From VXOZ01 sp965220045 (GTDB lineage Bacteria; Chloroflexota; UBA11872; VXOZ01), in contig OZ244803.1 of the NCBI GenBank assembly GCA_965220045.1, positions 930,001 to 994,000 of the forward strand: a stretch of DNA of 64,000 nt, given 5' to 3'. Of the stretch, positions 1 through 8,482 are shown piece after piece; positions within the stretch are counted from its first letter, which is position 1, and each line of letters starts with the position of its first letter. A program made the translations under genes and the position numbers. The notes beneath the pieces were generated by a model. It searched no databases. It saw only the letters and a program-made list of their open reading frames with translations, and was not told the DNA's origin.

Positions 1-479
1 TACACGGAAAGCACATAGGTGTTGTCCAATTTGAGCACAGTCCACTCCCAATCGTGCCCATCCCGGTCAAAGCTCACGTGGGCGTCTCCTGGGGCTTCCT
101 CGATGGTAAGGCCGCCGCCTTCGACATCAACTTCCATGCGGGCATCGGCCGGAATGGCGAAAGACTGGTCGTCCAGCTCCACCGGCGTGTAGCCTTGCTC
201 TTCACGCTGCTTCTTGCGCTTGAGACCTCGCAGCGGCATACGGATGCTGCCTCGCGGAATGTCCGTAACCGCGCGTGAAATCCGGTCCTCCACTTTGGAT
301 AGCGTTTCGCCGAGAGAGCGTTCAACTTCCTCCCACCAGTTGCCTTCGAGAATGGAGGAGACGCCGCGGTCCGGTCTCTCACTGCCGTTGCGGATTGCCC
401 CGAGCAGACGCTCCGCGTCTTCTACCGAGATCTTTCCTTCGCGCAGCATTTGAAGTATCATTCGTTCTTCTGCGCCCAT
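1..479 (-). CDS. SHOCT-like domain protein, C-terminus off the window
   Basis: Open reading frame on the minus strand starting with ATG at 479 and still open at base 1, so only about the first 159 residues are visible. The N-terminus (MGAEERMILQMLREGKISVE) has the short helical pattern seen at the start of YvlB/LiaX-type SHOCT-like proteins (known family trait). It is followed by a charged linker and then beta-rich sequence like the adhesin-type domains of that group. The start lies 4 bases after the stop of the DUF2089 gene, and its ribosome site GGGAG is made from that gene's last codons, so the two are almost certainly co-transcribed and coupled. Function unknown; a membrane or envelope stress role is only an analogy. 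Confidence 0.7.
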   Translation of the reverse strand, partial: MGAEERMILQMLREGKISVEDAERLLGAIRNGSERPDRGVSSILEGNWWEEVERSLGETLSKVEDRISRAVTDIPRGSIRMPLRGLKRKKQREEQGYTPVELDDQSFAIPADARMEVDVEGGGLTIEEAPGDAHVSFDRDGHDWEWTVLKLDNTYVLSV

Positions 480-483
480 GGTG

Positions 484-885
484 CTACTCCCTGTTGGCCA
501 GGCGGCGTAACGCTTCTTCTACGGTCAGGTCACCGCTCTCCACTTCTTGAAGCGTGCTGAGACGCTCGGCCTGCTGGGTGACTTCATCCGAGGCCGGTTC
601 GTGCCCAAGCTGGCTGATGATTTCCTCCAGTCGCGCGCGCACCGTGGGATAGGAGACCCCCAGTTCCTTCTGCACCTCGCTCATATTCCCCCGGGCAACA
701 AGGAAGATCTCCACAAAACGTTGCTGTTCCGAGGAGAGGCGATTGAATGGATTGAGGTGAAAGTCGCCTTCCAGCGCGACACTACAGGACGAACAGCTCA
801 GTCGCTGCACGGTGAGTTCGCTTGAGCATACAGGGCAGCGCCCAAGCACTTCAGGTGTTTGGGAACTACCCAAGATGTTTCTCAT
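484..885 (-). CDS. DUF2089 family zinc-ribbon/HTH protein
   Basis: 133-residue protein. Residues 17-34 form a zinc ribbon (C17-x2-C20 ... C31-x2-C34). Residues about 60-95 form a helix-turn-helix-like segment (NMSEVQKELGVSYPTVRARL). This two-part layout is that of the DUF2089 family, thought to be transcription factors. The frame is open to a GTG at 900, but the ATG at 885 is preceded by AGGAGG at ideal spacing and is preferred. A consensus promoter and an operator-like dyad lie upstream (915-964). The gene is coupled to the SHOCT-like gene downstream, a pairing that suggests the regulator controls its own operon (inference). Confidence 0.88.
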   Translation of the reverse strand: MRNILGSSQTPEVLGRCPVCSSELTVQRLSCSSCSVALEGDFHLNPFNRLSSEQQRFVEIFLVARGNMSEVQKELGVSYPTVRARLEEIISQLGHEPASDEVTQQAERLSTLQEVESGDLTVEEALRRLANRE

Positions 886-1270
886 GGCATGCCTCCTCAC
901 GAACAGTTAAAGTATTCTAAGCTTTATCTTTAGAAAATATATCAGATAGCACAGAATCTGTCAACGGAATGAGGGGAAAGTAAAGAAACTATACAACGTA
1001 GTTGATTTTGCATGCTCTCTGAATGTGTCGCTGGCGGGGATAGTCACTCGTTGCTCTCGCGACGCGTCACCATCTACGGGCGTCGCACCGCGGCAATGGC
1101 GTGGAAATGCAGGGGGAGCGGCTTGCTCTGCTATGCGCTGGCGCTGCCTGGATTCGCCAGCGGTACGTCAAGGGCACGTATGAGGAGCGTGCCATTGCGG
1201 AGGGCAGGTCGTCATGAGACAGGGCTGGGCCAGGGGACCGCGGCGGAGGCCGGCCTGGGATGATTGGTCC
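886..1270. other. Gene-free stretch between DUF2089 operon and moaA
   Basis: Apart from the promoter/dyad at 915-964, no convincing gene. A plus-strand frame from 1012 to 1263 has no ribosome site and no family resemblance. No terminator with a clear U-run was seen downstream of moaA. Confidence 0.5.
915..964 (-). promoter_or_regulatory. Promoter and operator-like dyad for the DUF2089 operon
   Basis: On the minus strand TTGACA (959-964) and TATATT (936-941) are separated by exactly 17 bases, a near-perfect sigma-70 promoter. Immediately downstream, over the expected start site, lies the dyad TTCTAA (915-920) / TTAGAA (930-935). A dyad there could be the target of the encoded HTH protein and give autorepression (inference). 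Confidence 0.75.
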
Positions 1271-2269
1271 CTAGCCGCCGATCTGAGACATCGTGCGGTT
1301 CGCGCGCTGGAAGAACTCACCTTCGTTGATGCGGTGCTTGAGTTCCTTCTGCCAAATGGCGGCGCGAATGATGTGTTCTAACTCTTCGTCACTGGCTCCC
1401 TCGCGCAAGGGCATGCGCAAGTCGGTCTCGCGCACAGAAAAGAGGCAGGTGCGCAGCATGCCTTCCGCCGTCAGCCGAATGCGGTTGCAGGTCGAACAAA
1501 ACGGCTCACTCACCGGATTGATGAAACCTACCTCACCGTTGCCGTCGGCGAACCGGTAGACGCGTGACGTGGAAGAAGGATCCGTAGGAATCGGTACCAA
1601 AGGAACGGGCATGGCGCGATTGATGATGTCCAGAATTTCTTGGCCCGTGAGCACTTTCTCTTCGCGCCAGATGCCGTCCGCGTCCAAAGGCATGAACTCA
1701 ATAAAGCGCACGACATAGGGTTTGCGGCGCGCCAATTCAGCGAATGCGACAACTTCGCGTTCAGTAAAGTCGCGAATGCCCACGCAGTTCAGCTTGATTG
1801 GACTAATCGAGGGGTGTTTTTCAAGTTCTTCGAGGCCTTCCATCACGGCGTTGAGCGCATTCCGGCGCGTTATGTAGGCGAAGTTTTCGGGCACGAGGCT
1901 GTCGACACTGACGTTTATTCGGGTAAGCCCGGCTTCCGCCAACGGGCCGGCCAGAGACTTGAGCCGAAAGCCGTTTGTGGTGATGGAAAGACTCTCCAAG
2001 TCTTCGATCAAGCGCAGCCGGCTGATGAGATAAGGGAGGTCTTTGCGTACCGTTGGCTCGCCGCCGGTGATTCGAATGTCGCGAACTCCAAGCCGGACAA
2101 AGAGCCGGGCCAGCCGCTCGACTTCCTCGTAGGTGAGGATCTCATCGCGCGGCACCCACTGCATCATCTCTTCGGGCATGCAGTAGCGGCACCGGAAGTT
2201 GCAGCGGTCAGTAATTGAAATGCGCAGGTTTTCAATCTGCCGACCGAAGCTGTCGATCAGCGGCTGCAT
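1271..2269 (-). CDS. moaA: GTP 3',8-cyclase MoaA (molybdenum cofactor biosynthesis)
   Basis: 332 residues, the usual MoaA length. This radical-SAM enzyme converts GTP to the 3',8-cyclo intermediate, the first step of molybdopterin synthesis. The N-terminal radical-SAM cluster motif C23-x3-C27-x2-C30 is present, with the following ITGGEPTVR segment that helps bind SAM. The second, C-terminal cluster ligands are in CSTCNRIRLTAEGMLRTC (C-x2-C-x13-C), and the chain ends in the characteristic Gly-Gly tail. ATG start at 2269. The gene stands alone after a 196-base spacer from selA, with no moaC or moaE beside it; mobB lies 15 kb away. Confidence 0.97.
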   Translation of the reverse strand: MQPLIDSFGRQIENLRISITDRCNFRCRYCMPEEMMQWVPRDEILTYEEVERLARLFVRLGVRDIRITGGEPTVRKDLPYLISRLRLIEDLESLSITTNGFRLKSLAGPLAEAGLTRINVSVDSLVPENFAYITRRNALNAVMEGLEELEKHPSISPIKLNCVGIRDFTEREVVAFAELARRKPYVVRFIEFMPLDADGIWREEKVLTGQEILDIINRAMPVPLVPIPTDPSSTSRVYRFADGNGEVGFINPVSEPFCSTCNRIRLTAEGMLRTCLFSVRETDLRMPLREGASDEELEHIIRAAIWQKELKHRINEGEFFQRANRTMSQIGG

Positions 2270-2465
2270 CTGAAGACACTCCCAATCTATGCAGATTCAG
2301 ACGAGCGGGTGAATGCTCTTGAGCGTTCTTGCCTCAAGCGCGAGTCTGACTGGTCGCCACTTCGGCGGGCGCCGGACATGCCGGATGCGTCCAACTTCAA
2401 CCCTTCCAGCCTTACCTAGCAAAACCACCTACCTTATAGTTCTCATTATAGCGCAGCATCGTTGT

Positions 2466-3872
2466 TCAGGTGGGGAGCGCTTTCAATGCGTGTTTGAGTG
2501 CCTGATCCTGCTCCGGCAACACGGTGCGCGGATCCAGCACGACGGAATCCTCTTCAATACGTGCCACCACCGGCGGCGCGCTTGCGCGGAGCTTCCCTGC
2601 CAGCCAGTTCGCGGAGCGGGCGGGAGCGGAGAAGCGCAGCACCCACGTTGGCAGGGTCGCACCAGGGAGCGCGCCCCCGCCGATGGCCGATTCACCGGGC
2701 GCGATAGCGGTCGACAGCAACCGGCCATGTGCAGAATCCAGCGCGCGTTTCCAGGCGCGCGCTCGCCGCTTGAGCCGCTCCGGCGACGCGGAGATCATCT
2801 GCCAGACCGGAACGTGGCTGGGCGCCTCCTGCTTGCGGTAGTGAGCCAGTGTCGCTTCCAACCCGGCAATGGTCGCCTTATCCAGCCGCAGGGCACGAGC
2901 GAGGGGATGCCGCTTCATGTCTGCAATCAGCGCAGTTTGGCCGACAATCAGCCCCCCTTGCGGGCCGCCCAGCAGCTTGTCTCCGGAAAAGCAGACCGCG
3001 GCACAACCTGCGGCAATTGTCTCCTGCACCGTTGGCTCCCGGTGCAGCCCGAATGCCGCTGTGTCCAGCAGGGAGCCGCTGCCAAGGTCATAGATCACGG
3101 GGATCTCGTGTTGGCGGGCCGCTGCCACCAGTTCGGCTGAGTCCGCAGCGTGGGTAAAGCCCACCACCCGGAAGTTGCTCGAGTGCACCCGCAAGATGGC
3201 GCCGGTAGCCGGCGTGATGGCGCGCACGTAGTCTTCCACGTACGTGCGGTTCGTGGTGCCAACCTCCACCAATCGCGCGCCGCTTTGCGCGAGCACATCG
3301 GGAATGCGAAACCCGCCGCCGATCTCCACGGCCTCACCACGAGATACGATAACCTCTTTGCCGGCCGCAAGGGTGCTCAATGCCAAGAGGATGGCGGCGG
3401 CGTTGTTGTTGACGGCCAGCGCGTCCTCTGCGCCGGTGAGAGCGACGAGCGCGCTCGCGAGATGGTTGTAGCGGGAGCCGCGGGTGCCGGTTTCGAGATC
3501 AAACTCAAGATTACTGTAGCCGGCGCTCACGGCCTGCATCGCTTCAACGGCGGCCTGGCAGAGCGGCGCGCGCCCCAGGTTGGTGTGAAGAACTACACCG
3601 GTCGCATTGATCATGGGCCGCAGGGAGGGCAGATAGCGCTGCTCAGAAGCCCGCTGCATGCCTTTGGCGAGCTCATCGGCGGAGGGAGCATCCTTGCCCT
3701 CAAGAACACCGGCTCGAGCGGCTTCCAGTACGTCTCTGGCGAGTTCGACCTGCATGTGGTGTGGGAGGTGCCCGAGCAGGGACCGGACAGCGGGCGCGAG
3801 CAGGAGGCGGTCTACACTGGGCAGCGAGCGGAGACGTGCCCTATGCGCCGTACTTGGCGAGCTTTTGCGCAT
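2466..3872 (-). CDS. selA: L-seryl-tRNA(Sec) selenium transferase SelA
   Basis: About 468 residues from the ATG at 3872 (the frame extends to 3896, where a start is also possible). SelA is the PLP enzyme that converts Ser-tRNA(Sec) to Sec-tRNA(Sec) using selenophosphate. Visible marks are the N-terminal family segment (LRSLPSVDRLL), the INATGVVLHTNLGRAPL block typical of SelA, and the PLP-lysine motif FSGDKLLGGPQGG. The start lies inside the 3' end of the phosphoglycerate mutase gene (overlap about 30 bases), so translation is probably coupled. Its tRNA substrate gene, selC, is in this window at 45.5 kb. selB and selD are not seen. Confidence 0.95.
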   Translation of the reverse strand: MRKSSPSTAHRARLRSLPSVDRLLLAPAVRSLLGHLPHHMQVELARDVLEAARAGVLEGKDAPSADELAKGMQRASEQRYLPSLRPMINATGVVLHTNLGRAPLCQAAVEAMQAVSAGYSNLEFDLETGTRGSRYNHLASALVALTGAEDALAVNNNAAAILLALSTLAAGKEVIVSRGEAVEIGGGFRIPDVLAQSGARLVEVGTTNRTYVEDYVRAITPATGAILRVHSSNFRVVGFTHAADSAELVAAARQHEIPVIYDLGSGSLLDTAAFGLHREPTVQETIAAGCAAVCFSGDKLLGGPQGGLIVGQTALIADMKRHPLARALRLDKATIAGLEATLAHYRKQEAPSHVPVWQMISASPERLKRRARAWKRALDSAHGRLLSTAIAPGESAIGGGALPGATLPTWVLRFSAPARSANWLAGKLRASAPPVVARIEEDSVVLDPRTVLPEQDQALKHALKALPT

Positions 3873-5046
3873 GGCCCATAGCCAGGAGCATTGCATCCTG
3901 CGCCGGGAAGCGGCCTAGACCGCCCTGCACAAGCGTGCGCTCCGTAAAATCAGAGATTTCGTCACTGATGCATGTCGAGCTGTAAAGAGCGAAAGGCACA
4001 GGATGCCAGGAGTGGCCGCTGAGCGCCGATGGCGACGAATGGTCACCGGTAATGACAAAGACATCCGGTTGGAGACGCAGCAGGGCGGGAATCAAACTGT
4101 CGATCTCTTCCAGGACCTGTACTTTTCTGTTGAAGTCACCGTCTTCGCCCGCGGTGTCGGTGCCCTTTACGTGGAAGTAAAAGAAGTCGTAGTCTTCCCA
4201 GTGCTGCTGCAGAGTCTCGAACTCGTCCCAGATCGTGTCGCCGGTCTCCAATACCTCCATGCCCACGAGCTTGGCAAGGCCGCGGTACATCGGGTACGTG
4301 GCGATTGCGGCCGGGCTGAGGTTATAGACCTGCGGCATTGTCGGAATGTCGGGATAGCACGCCGCGCCGCGGAGCAAGAGCGCGTTCGCAGGTTCCTGGC
4401 CTTGCAGTACCATAGCCGCTTCGGCGAGGAAGCCGTTGACAATCTGTGCCGTAGGCGCTGCCTCTTCTTGCGTGGCCGCCACGGTGAGCGGTGGCACGCC
4501 GGTCCGCTGTGGGTCCGTGTCTGTCAGGTAGTCCGATAGCCCTTCGCCCCGAAATACTACCAGAGCCCGGTGCCCCGACTCCGTCTCCACGAATACCTCA
4601 ACTTCCGGCAGGTGAATGTGCCTTAACAGGGCGCAGAGTTCGCGGTTTATCTCTGTCGCAAGCCGGCCGGCGCGACGGTCGGTGATGGTGCCCTCAGCGT
4701 CCACAGTTGCAAAGTTGGCACGGAAGCACACATCGCTCGGGCCGATTGGGAAGTCGATCCCCAGCGCGGAGAGCACGCCTCTCCCAATGTCGAACCGGAT
4801 GGGATTGTAGCCGAAGAGGGCCAAGTGCGACGGGCCGCTGCCCGGGGTTATTCCCGGCGCGATCGGGTCGGTCACACCACAAATCGAAAGCCGGGCGAAG
4901 CGGTCCAGATTGGGAATGCGCGCGACTTCCAGCTCAGACTTGCCGACTTCCGGATGAGGCATGCCGCCCAACCCATCCAGGACAAGAAAGAGGATTTTCG
5001 AGGACGTTTGTTCCGAAAGGTCTTGAACGAGGGCGAGTGGTATCAC
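3841..5046 (-). CDS. apgM: 2,3-bisphosphoglycerate-independent phosphoglycerate mutase (ApgM type)
   Basis: 401 residues, the archaeal-type cofactor-independent mutase of the alkaline phosphatase superfamily, interconverting 3- and 2-phosphoglycerate in glycolysis. Metal-binding landmarks are LFLVLDGLGG near the N-terminus, TPGSGPSHLALFGYNP containing the nucleophile serine, FYFHVKGTDTAGEDGD, and VITGDHSSPSALSGHSWHPV near the C-terminus. GTG start at 5046 with GGAT-type purines upstream. Its end overlaps the selA start, an operon with no obvious metabolic logic. Confidence 0.93.
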   Translation of the reverse strand: MIPLALVQDLSEQTSSKILFLVLDGLGGMPHPEVGKSELEVARIPNLDRFARLSICGVTDPIAPGITPGSGPSHLALFGYNPIRFDIGRGVLSALGIDFPIGPSDVCFRANFATVDAEGTITDRRAGRLATEINRELCALLRHIHLPEVEVFVETESGHRALVVFRGEGLSDYLTDTDPQRTGVPPLTVAATQEEAAPTAQIVNGFLAEAAMVLQGQEPANALLLRGAACYPDIPTMPQVYNLSPAAIATYPMYRGLAKLVGMEVLETGDTIWDEFETLQQHWEDYDFFYFHVKGTDTAGEDGDFNRKVQVLEEIDSLIPALLRLQPDVFVITGDHSSPSALSGHSWHPVPFALYSSTCISDEISDFTERTLVQGGLGRFPAQDAMLLAMGHAQKLAKYGA

Positions 5047-5400
5047 AGATTCATCCTACCTGCCGTTTTCCGAGGCTTCACCGGCCATGCTAGCAGGTAG
5101 AGACTGCCCTGTCTATGGAGCATGCTTTTAGCTATCGAGGTGGGCAAAAGGCGCGTTGCGAGACGCTCTCGGTAGTGTTCGCTAGACTATTGGGCTTGCG
5201 CACGTAGAGGGAAGTGGCGATGCTTGCCGCGCGCTCTCTTGCTGCTCAGAACCAACGGCAGCAGAACGCCTCCCAAGCAACAGCAGGTGTTACCGGGAGG
5301 CGTGACTATGCTCTGGGGATTAGGGCATGCTGCCCTGCTTGCGCGGCAGAAGCCCGAACTCAACCCAACGGTGACCGCCTAGAACAGCGAAATCAGGGGG
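5047..5400. other. Gene-free stretch, one weak hairpin
   Basis: No gene supported. A 7-bp inverted repeat GCCTCCC (5268-5274) / GGGAGGC (5295-5301) with a 20-base loop is present without a U-run. It could lie in the 3' trailer of the peroxiredoxin transcript; function unknown. Confidence 0.4.
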
Positions 5401-5871
5401 TTAGGAGCACTGCTGCAGCGCGGCGAAATTGTCTGCCTCATCGCGGGCATCGAGCGGCTCGTTGACTACTTTGCCTTGAATGACGCCATTCTTGTCAATG
5501 ACGAAAGTGCCGCGCGTCGCAACGCCAAGAGGCTCAAAGAAGACGCCGTACTGCTGGGCAACGGCGCCGTGCGGCCAGAAATCGGCGAGGAACGTGGCGG
5601 AAAAACCATTGGAGTCCTTATACTGCTTGAGCGTCCACTTGGTGTCCGTGGACACACCAATCACCGCCGCGTCGCTGGCGTCGTACCGACCCGCGTTTGC
5701 GTTCAGGCCGCGAAACTCACCGTCGCAGATGCTGCTGAATGCGCCGACGTAGAAGACGAGCACGACGTTCTGCTTGCCGCGATAATCGGAAAGCGAGACT
5801 TCCTCGCCCTCTTGATTTTCCAACGTGAAATCCGGCGCAACTTGACCGACGTCCGTTCCTTCTGCTGCCAT
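5401..5871 (-). CDS. AhpE/Bcp-like peroxiredoxin
   Basis: 156-residue thioredoxin-fold peroxidase that should reduce hydroperoxides. The N-terminal APDFTLENQEGEEVSLSDYR segment is standard for the family. The peroxidatic cysteine is C49 in AFSSIC, with supporting S46 and the conserved arginine in GVATRGTF. The usual proline of the PxxxT/SxxC motif is replaced by V42, an oddity. A second cysteine, C155, is the penultimate residue and could act as resolving cysteine. Although selenocysteine is used in this organism, the active site here is an ordinary Cys codon. Ribosome site GGAGGAG precedes the ATG at 5871. Transcribed alone from its own promoter. Confidence 0.9.
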   Translation of the reverse strand: MAAEGTDVGQVAPDFTLENQEGEEVSLSDYRGKQNVVLVFYVGAFSSICDGEFRGLNANAGRYDASDAAVIGVSTDTKWTLKQYKDSNGFSATFLADFWPHGAVAQQYGVFFEPLGVATRGTFVIDKNGVIQGKVVNEPLDARDEADNFAALQQCS

Positions 5872-5921
5872 GGAATACTCCTCCTCTGTGTGTGATCGTG
5901 AAGTCTTGCGCTCAGTAATTT

Positions 5922-5950
5922 ATCTTAGTGCGAATGGCAAGCTGTGACAA
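5922..5950 (-). promoter_or_regulatory. Sigma-70-like promoter of the peroxiredoxin gene
   Basis: Minus-strand TTGTCA (5945-5950), 17-base spacer, TAAGAT (5922-5927), about 50 bases upstream of the start codon. Confidence 0.6.
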
Positions 5951-6187
5951 CTGATCGTGCTCTCGCAATGGGGACGGCGCTTCCAAGGCGCGAGCGCCGC
6001 CGCACAGCTTGCAGGTCCAGGGGGAGACTTCCCTTCTGCTCGAGATTGGCGAGGCTGAAGGGCATGCCTTAGGTCGTATCGACGAGCGAACTCTCGCTTC
6101 GACCAGGGCATTGGGAAGCCCCGGCTTCACGCGGCACTCAGCACGGACTGATTCCCAAAATTACGTTCACCACCGTATCAGGTACGG

Positions 6188-6206
6188 GGCAGGCTCTGAG
6201 CCTGCC
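6188..6206. repeat. 19-bp palindromic repeat
   Basis: Perfect 9-bp arms around a single central T. Sequences of this type recur between genes in many bacteria; only one copy is seen here. Confidence 0.55.
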
Positions 6207-6250
6207 ATAGGGCAATTCCTCTCAGAGCAATGGACCCACGGAAATTGGTC

Positions 6251-8482
6251 CTACCCAATGAAGTCTACGAAGACCGGGCTGGACCACGCCATCTCCATGT
6301 CAGCCTGTATCACACGCACCCAATACGGATTGACGCCCGGCTGAGGTTCAGGGTCGGTGAACGTGAACGAAGCAGTCTCCGAGGCGTCTGCACGTGGCGC
6401 GAGGGAGACGGTCACCTTGCGGTCGAAAGGCCCCATAGCGAACGTTCTCGGCCCATCCGTGAGGTCTTGCACCGGGATGCTAAACGCGAGAGATTCTGCG
6501 GGAGCATGTGCGAGAATCTGCGGACCGGACTTGCCGTACGCACCAAAGCGTGGACGACTGATGAGGGTAGATTCAACGGCAAGACTGAGCATGGCCTGCG
6601 CGGGATCATCGAGGGTAAGGACAACGCCGCTGCGGTAGCCGCACGTGACAGCATGCCACCGCAGACTGTGGTGAGTGACCGCGGAAAGATGGGAGCGCGG
6701 ACTATCAAAGCGAATTGTCTCAGTTGCCGCAATCCTACTTCCCGTCAGCGCGGCCGAGCCGTCCCATACAACACCGGAGTAACTTGACTTTCGGCTGGCT
6801 CCTTGCCAGAGAATGCGCACGCGTTGCGGGACGGGCGTACCTTCAACGGCGGGGGCGTGAATCTGCTCAAGACCGCGATAGAGTTCCACGCTCTCCAGCG
6901 GCGCGGTGCCGGTGACACTTACTGAAATGGTTGGCGGCGCGGACGTACTGTACGCGGCACCCATTGGGCGACCGTCACCAGTCACCTGCACCACCATACG
7001 CGCTCCGGTGGTGGCATAGCACCTACGCGCCTTCAGCGCCTCGAAGAAGGCTTCCAACGTGAGGTCGGTTGCATAGATACCGGTTAGTCCGGCTTGGGCG
7101 TAGCGGCGGGGTTGGTAGCCGGGTGTGTCCGTCCCCGGCCTCCCCGTATGGCTGTCGCTGCCACCGACAAAGCCGACTGTGTAGCGATTTTGCAGCGCCT
7201 CTTCCTGAAACCACTCGAACGAACCGTGGGTTGACGTAATCTCAATGGCGGGTTCGACGGCAGGTTCGTGAAAGGATAGATCGGCGTGCGCGCCGCCGAC
7301 GTGGGGTGTGATGAGGACGTCACTGTGACGATAGGCCGCGTAGAAATCGGTCACGTGGGAGAGGTCCGTAGCGATATCCGATTTGTCGAAAACCTGGGCG
7401 TGGCTGTTGCGCCGAATGGGCTGGTTGTGCCGGCGAAAGTAAACGTTGTGGTGTCCGCCGCGGGCGGTATCCGGGGACCACTCGAATCCCGGGAGCGGAA
7501 CGAAGCGACCGGGTTCCGAGAAGGCGGCCTCGGCTTCCTGCTGCAGCCGCCAGTCTTCCGCGGAGATCATGTGGTCGTTGCGCTGATAGCCGACGAAATC
7601 CAGGGCGGCGACGTCGCGGGCATAGCGAAAGAAGTCGGGTATCTTCGACGCCAGGGCGACCTGCCCGCCGTGGGGGTCCGCCCAATAGAGATTGTGCTCC
7701 GGCCGGATTTCAGTGGCGAGGATGGGGTTGCTGCGGGCAGAGAATCCGAGTTCCGCGTCGCGCACTTCGACTCTGTGTGTGCCAACGTCGGACGCACGGC
7801 ACCCTTCGACGACCTTGACGCCATGATCGTTGCGTTGAAAGTCCAAGTGTAAAGCGGATTCCGGTAACAGCACGCCATCTGCGCCGAGCGACACCGTGCC
7901 CTGGTAATCGTGGCAAGGGTTTCCCCATTCGTCTTCAGCACGAACCAAGAGACGAAACTCTTCACCCCTGACGACGGTTGACGGCGCGACCGCTACGAGC
8001 TTTTTTGCTTTCCCGCCCACGATGGTTACATGCGGCGAGTTAGGCAGTGTATGGTGTGACCCGTCGCCGTTGGCGTCCACGGCGACCCAGAAGTAGCGCT
8101 TCGCCTCCAGGAAGGTCTGAGCGCGCGATCCCGGTCCGCCCCCACTTTGGTCTCCGAATGTCACCTCAACGGTCTCTCCGGGCCGCAGAGCGCGTCCCTG
8201 CACCCGCAGGGAGAGAGACTTGATTTCTTCGACGAGAACATGCACACGCGCTTCGGCAGGCGCGTGGACGGTCAGGTATTCCGCTTGGGTAGGCGCGGTT
8301 ACTTGCGGGATGCCCCAGTCGGTATCCGAATCCGTGTAGATCCGGATACTGCCCCCCTTAGCGATGCCGCTTGCACCGACCGTGTAGCGGAGCCGCCACG
8401 TGCCGTAGGCTCCCGCAGTCACACGGCCGGACGGTGACAGCGTCGCGGCTCCGTAGAATTGGGAAATTTCGGGATCGTCCAT
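6251..8482 (-). CDS. PHP-domain (DUF3604-like) phosphoesterase
   Basis: 743 residues, no signal peptide. Residues 1-255 are beta-rich Ig-like modules. From about 262 a PHP-type metallohydrolase follows, with metal-ligand candidates D269/H271 (NLYWADPHGG), H304 (YQRNDHM), H344/H345 (GGHHNVYF), H394 (ITPHVGG) and D443/H445 (GGSDSHTGRPG). This order matches the DUF3604 group, whose substrates are unknown. The C-terminal 180 residues are again beta-rich. The ATG at 8482 has GGAGGAG upstream. The divergent neighbour is a GHL6 glycosidase-like gene, hinting at a shared role in breaking down a glycan or phosphorylated or sulfated sugar compound (inference). Confidence 0.8.
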   Translation of the reverse strand: MDDPEISQFYGAATLSPSGRVTAGAYGTWRLRYTVGASGIAKGGSIRIYTDSDTDWGIPQVTAPTQAEYLTVHAPAEARVHVLVEEIKSLSLRVQGRALRPGETVEVTFGDQSGGGPGSRAQTFLEAKRYFWVAVDANGDGSHHTLPNSPHVTIVGGKAKKLVAVAPSTVVRGEEFRLLVRAEDEWGNPCHDYQGTVSLGADGVLLPESALHLDFQRNDHGVKVVEGCRASDVGTHRVEVRDAELGFSARSNPILATEIRPEHNLYWADPHGGQVALASKIPDFFRYARDVAALDFVGYQRNDHMISAEDWRLQQEAEAAFSEPGRFVPLPGFEWSPDTARGGHHNVYFRRHNQPIRRNSHAQVFDKSDIATDLSHVTDFYAAYRHSDVLITPHVGGAHADLSFHEPAVEPAIEITSTHGSFEWFQEEALQNRYTVGFVGGSDSHTGRPGTDTPGYQPRRYAQAGLTGIYATDLTLEAFFEALKARRCYATTGARMVVQVTGDGRPMGAAYSTSAPPTISVSVTGTAPLESVELYRGLEQIHAPAVEGTPVPQRVRILWQGASRKSSYSGVVWDGSAALTGSRIAATETIRFDSPRSHLSAVTHHSLRWHAVTCGYRSGVVLTLDDPAQAMLSLAVESTLISRPRFGAYGKSGPQILAHAPAESLAFSIPVQDLTDGPRTFAMGPFDRKVTVSLAPRADASETASFTFTDPEPQPGVNPYWVRVIQADMEMAWSSPVFVDFIG

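Larger units (their letters stand above)
5872..6250. other. Intergenic stretch with a palindromic repeat
   Basis: Holds the peroxiredoxin promoter and, at 6188-6206, the palindrome GGCAGGCTC-T-GAGCCTGCC with perfect 9-bp arms. The palindrome lies about 45 bases beyond the end of the PHP gene; without a U-run it is more likely a dispersed intergenic repeat than an intrinsic terminator. No gene seen. Confidence 0.5.

Noticed and set aside
1012..1263. Plus-strand frame; another frame near 1150-1217 contains RYVKGTYEERAIAE, reminiscent of helicase C-termini
   Set aside because: Too short and isolated to call a helicase relic; no other helicase motif nearby.
5401..5871. Possibility that the peroxiredoxin is a selenoprotein
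   Set aside because: The active-site codon is Cys and there is no in-frame UGA before the stop.
7286..7852. 188-residue open frame on the plus strand
   Set aside because: Antisense to the PHP-domain gene, no homologous pattern.
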